33,762 nt of DNA from Acidobacteria bacterium UBA2161 (lineage in GTDB: Bacteria > Acidobacteriota > Vicinamibacteria > Vicinamibacterales > UBA823): contig DCWN01000001.1 of assembly GCA_002328835.1 (NCBI GenBank), positions 1 through 33,762 of the forward strand, read 5' to 3'. A model generated the notes under the pieces. It ran no database searches. It saw only the letters and a list, made by a program, of their open reading frames with translations, and was not told the DNA's origin. The translations under genes were made by a program, and so were the position numbers. Below, in pieces: positions 32,124-33,762 of the stretch. Positions within the stretch are counted from its first letter, which is position 1. Each line of letters opens with the position of its first letter.

Positions 32124-33089
32124 ATGATTAGGAATACCCGGCTGTTTCTGAGCGTTTCGGGAGGCGTCCTCCTGCTCGGCCTCTGTGTCGGGGTGGTGGC
32201 GTACTACGGCGGTCGGAGTGCGACCGAGACGCCGCAAGACCGGGCGTCGGATCTCGAGTATCTCCCGGCCGAGACCACCATCGTGGCCTACGCCGACCTC
32301 CGCGCCGTGATGAACTCGACGTTGCGCGAGCGCTTCCGGCGGGTCGAGCCGGACAGTCCGGCGCGGGAGGCGTTCGAAACCCAGACCGGGATCAACCTCG
32401 AGGTCGACATCGACCACGTCGTGGCCGGGTTCGTGCCGAACGCACGGGAGGATGACGACGAATCCGCCGTCGTCTTGCTGCGCGGGCGGTTCGACGACGA
32501 GCACCTCGAAGCGCTAGCGCGCCAGCACGGTGCAGAGGTCGAGGATCTCGAGGGACGGAGCCTGCTTCAGATCGAGGAAGACGGCCGATCCTTCGCCCTG
32601 GCCTTCGTCGAGCCCGGCCTGGCGATGCTGGGCGATCTCGGGCTGGTCCGGCTCGCGCTCGAGGCTAGTGGTCAGAGCGTGACGGCGAACGAGGACCTGA
32701 TGCGGCTCGTGCAGGAAATGGAGCCCGATTACAACGCCTGGGCCGTCGGGCGTCTCGATAGCCTTACCGAGCGGGCCGAGCTGCCGCCGCAGGTCGCCGC
32801 CCAGTTGCCCGCGCTCAGGCACTTCGCGGCCGGCGGCCGGGTCAATGGCGGGCTGAGCGGGGTGATCCGAGCCGATGCGAGCGACGAAGCCGCAGCCCAG
32901 AACCTGCGCGACGTGCTGGGCGGGCTCATGGCGCTGGCGAGGATGCAGGCCGGGAGCCGGCCGGCCTGGCAGGCGGCGCTCGATTCGATTCAGTTGGGTG
33001 GGACCGGGACCAGCGTGGCGCTGTCGTTCGTCATCCCCGACGAGATGTTCGAGGTACTGATGCCGTCCGAGCCGCCGCCCGGCGAGTGA
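32124..33089 (+). CDS. Membrane-anchored protein of unknown function
   Basis: The 321 aa product has one N-terminal hydrophobic segment (about residues 8-28, LFLSVSGGVLLLGLCVGVVAYY), either an uncleaved signal anchor or a signal peptide, and a periplasmic domain of about 290 residues. The opening of that domain, LEYLPAETTIVAYADLRAVMNS, is the pattern seen in DUF3352-like exported proteins, where a threshold-type fold is suspected but no activity is known. The remainder is acidic and alternates beta strands and helices; no catalytic motif is evident. ATG at 32124 with GAATCG upstream rather than a strong Shine-Dalgarno sequence. It has its own promoter and stands alone between the ABC operon and the cyclotransferase gene. 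Confidence 0.85.
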   Translation: MIRNTRLFLSVSGGVLLLGLCVGVVAYYGGRSATETPQDRASDLEYLPAETTIVAYADLRAVMNSTLRERFRRVEPDSPAREAFETQTGINLEVDIDHVVAGFVPNAREDDDESAVVLLRGRFDDEHLEALARQHGAEVEDLEGRSLLQIEEDGRSFALAFVEPGLAMLGDLGLVRLALEASGQSVTANEDLMRLVQEMEPDYNAWAVGRLDSLTERAELPPQVAAQLPALRHFAAGGRVNGGLSGVIRADASDEAAAQNLRDVLGGLMALARMQAGSRPAWQAALDSIQLGGTGTSVALSFVIPDEMFEVLMPSEPPPGE

Positions 33090-33130
33090 CCGAGTGACGA
33101 TGTCACCCGGTTCGGTGCGTTCGCGCGGCC

Positions 33131-33159
33131 TTGACTCGCGTCACCCCTCCTCATACACT
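33131..33159 (+). promoter_or_regulatory. Sigma-70 promoter upstream of the cyclotransferase-like gene
   Basis: TTGACT (33131-33136), a 17-base spacer and TACACT (33154-33159) form one of the best sigma-70 promoters in the window. The start of transcription near 33166 would leave a leader of about 155 bases before the GTG at 33322. No terminator or known riboswitch is recognisable in that leader. Confidence 0.6.
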
Positions 33160-33321
33160 GCGCCAGACAGTTAGGCAGCCGCGGCCGTTTCATTCGTCCT
33201 CATCCTTCATTCCGACCCGGTTTCTGGCGTCATTCGCATACGCGCGCTGATGAACTCCGCGGGGGTGGCGTGTCTTCACAGCCGCTGCCGCACGATCGAG
33301 TTGGAGCGGAGGGGAGAGACG

Positions 33322-33735
33322 GTGCCTGACCTGGTGTTCTTCTACGGCACGCTGCGGACCGGCTTCGACCGGCGCCGGCGCGCCGGGATCGACGAGCGCT
33401 TGCGCTACGTCGGAAAAGGTTCGATCCAGGCAGTGCTCTACGACCTGGGCATCTATCCAGCCGCGGTCCCGGCGTCGGATGGACGGGTCTGGGGTGAGGT
33501 GCACGAGATCGGCGGTGGGGATGCCGATGCCGCCGCCGTGTTCGAGGCCCTGGACACGATCGAGGGCCACCGTCCGACCGACCCCGACCACAGCCTCTAT
33601 ACCCGCGGCCAGACCGACGTCACCCTCGAGGATGGTCGGACGGTGCGGGCCTGGGCCTACTTCTACAACGCCCCACTGGGCCAGGCGCCCCGGATCCCCT
33701 CCGGCGACTACCTCGACTACGTAGGCGTCCGCTGA
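33322..33735 (+). CDS. Gamma-glutamylcyclotransferase-fold (AIG2/GGCT-like) protein
   Basis: Small BtrG/GGCT-fold protein, 137 aa from the chosen start. The N-terminal motif FYGTLRTGF is the substrate-binding YGxLR loop. The likely catalytic glutamate is in ALDTIEGHRP, at the position of the family's conserved Glu. The C-terminal WAYFYNAPLGQAPRIPSGDYLDY closes the barrel. Members release 5-oxoproline from gamma-glutamyl amines or peptides; the true substrate here is unknown. GTG at 33322 is preferred because GGAGGGGAG lies about 5 bases upstream. An in-frame ATG at 33250 would add 24 residues without a ribosome binding site or homology-like sequence. Confidence 0.88.
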   Translation: MPDLVFFYGTLRTGFDRRRRAGIDERLRYVGKGSIQAVLYDLGIYPAAVPASDGRVWGEVHEIGGGDADAAAVFEALDTIEGHRPTDPDHSLYTRGQTDVTLEDGRTVRAWAYFYNAPLGQAPRIPSGDYLDYVGVR

Positions 33736-33762
33736 GTCGGGGGGGAACCCTAGACTGTGTTA

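Noticed and set aside
33250..33321. A separate leader peptide before the cyclotransferase-like gene
   Set aside because: The frame from 33250 has no stop before 33322 and simply continues into the gene, so it is an alternative start rather than a distinct peptide.

Overview
The window is GC-rich chromosomal DNA of a Gram-negative-type bacterium. The elongasome order mreB-mreC-mreD-mrdA-rodA followed by an RNase G/E gene, a sigma/anti-sigma/DUF4097 operon, HEAT-repeat and HD-GYP proteins, and frequent GTG/TTG starts suggest Acidobacteriota, perhaps class Vicinamibacteria. That placement is inference from gene content and composition, not from a marker tree.

Layout. Positions 1-1062 are the right-hand edge of a likely integrated element: a tyrosine recombinase, less GC-rich than its surroundings, runs up to within a few bases of the 3' end of a tRNA-Leu(CAG) gene. 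From 1207 to 4860, sppA and a PpiD-like foldase gene converge. From 5065 to 13772 runs a co-oriented, tightly packed cluster: a GAF-GGDEF diguanylate cyclase, mreB, mreC, mreD, mrdA, rodA and an RNase G/E gene. From 13769 to 16727 the minus strand carries a small secreted protein and an ECF sigma / anti-sigma / DUF4097 operon; the sigma gene has an apparent one-base deletion. From 16855 to 21285 a minus-strand operon encodes a HEAT-repeat protein split by an in-frame TAG, an HD-GYP phosphohydrolase, a small membrane protein and a single-domain MGMT-type alkyltransferase.

From 21328 to 27122 is a plus-strand nucleoside salvage and housekeeping group: thymidine phosphorylase, a concentrative nucleoside transporter, purine nucleoside phosphorylase, an MtnA-type aldose-1-phosphate isomerase and tsaD. 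From 27340 to 28361 are a Nudix hydrolase and an HD-domain protein. From 28472 to 32041 are two ABC ATPase/permease pairs, followed by a membrane-anchored hypothetical protein and a gamma-glutamylcyclotransferase-fold protein.

Most genes are ordinary housekeeping genes. The less usual signals are: (i) an N-terminal domain apparently shared by the adjacent HEAT-repeat and HD-GYP proteins, marked by a Y-P-x-x-H-P-like motif; (ii) the in-frame amber codon that splits the HEAT gene; (iii) the sigma-factor frameshift, whose repair recreates an ATGA overlap with the anti-sigma gene; (iv) a pair of related intergenic palindromic elements in opposite orientation; (v) two heptamer tandem repeats placed at stop codons; and (vi) the coupling of a c-di-GMP cyclase to mreB. 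I found no CRISPR array, no complete transposon and no recognisable defence system. No gene-free stretch exceeds about 235 bases.
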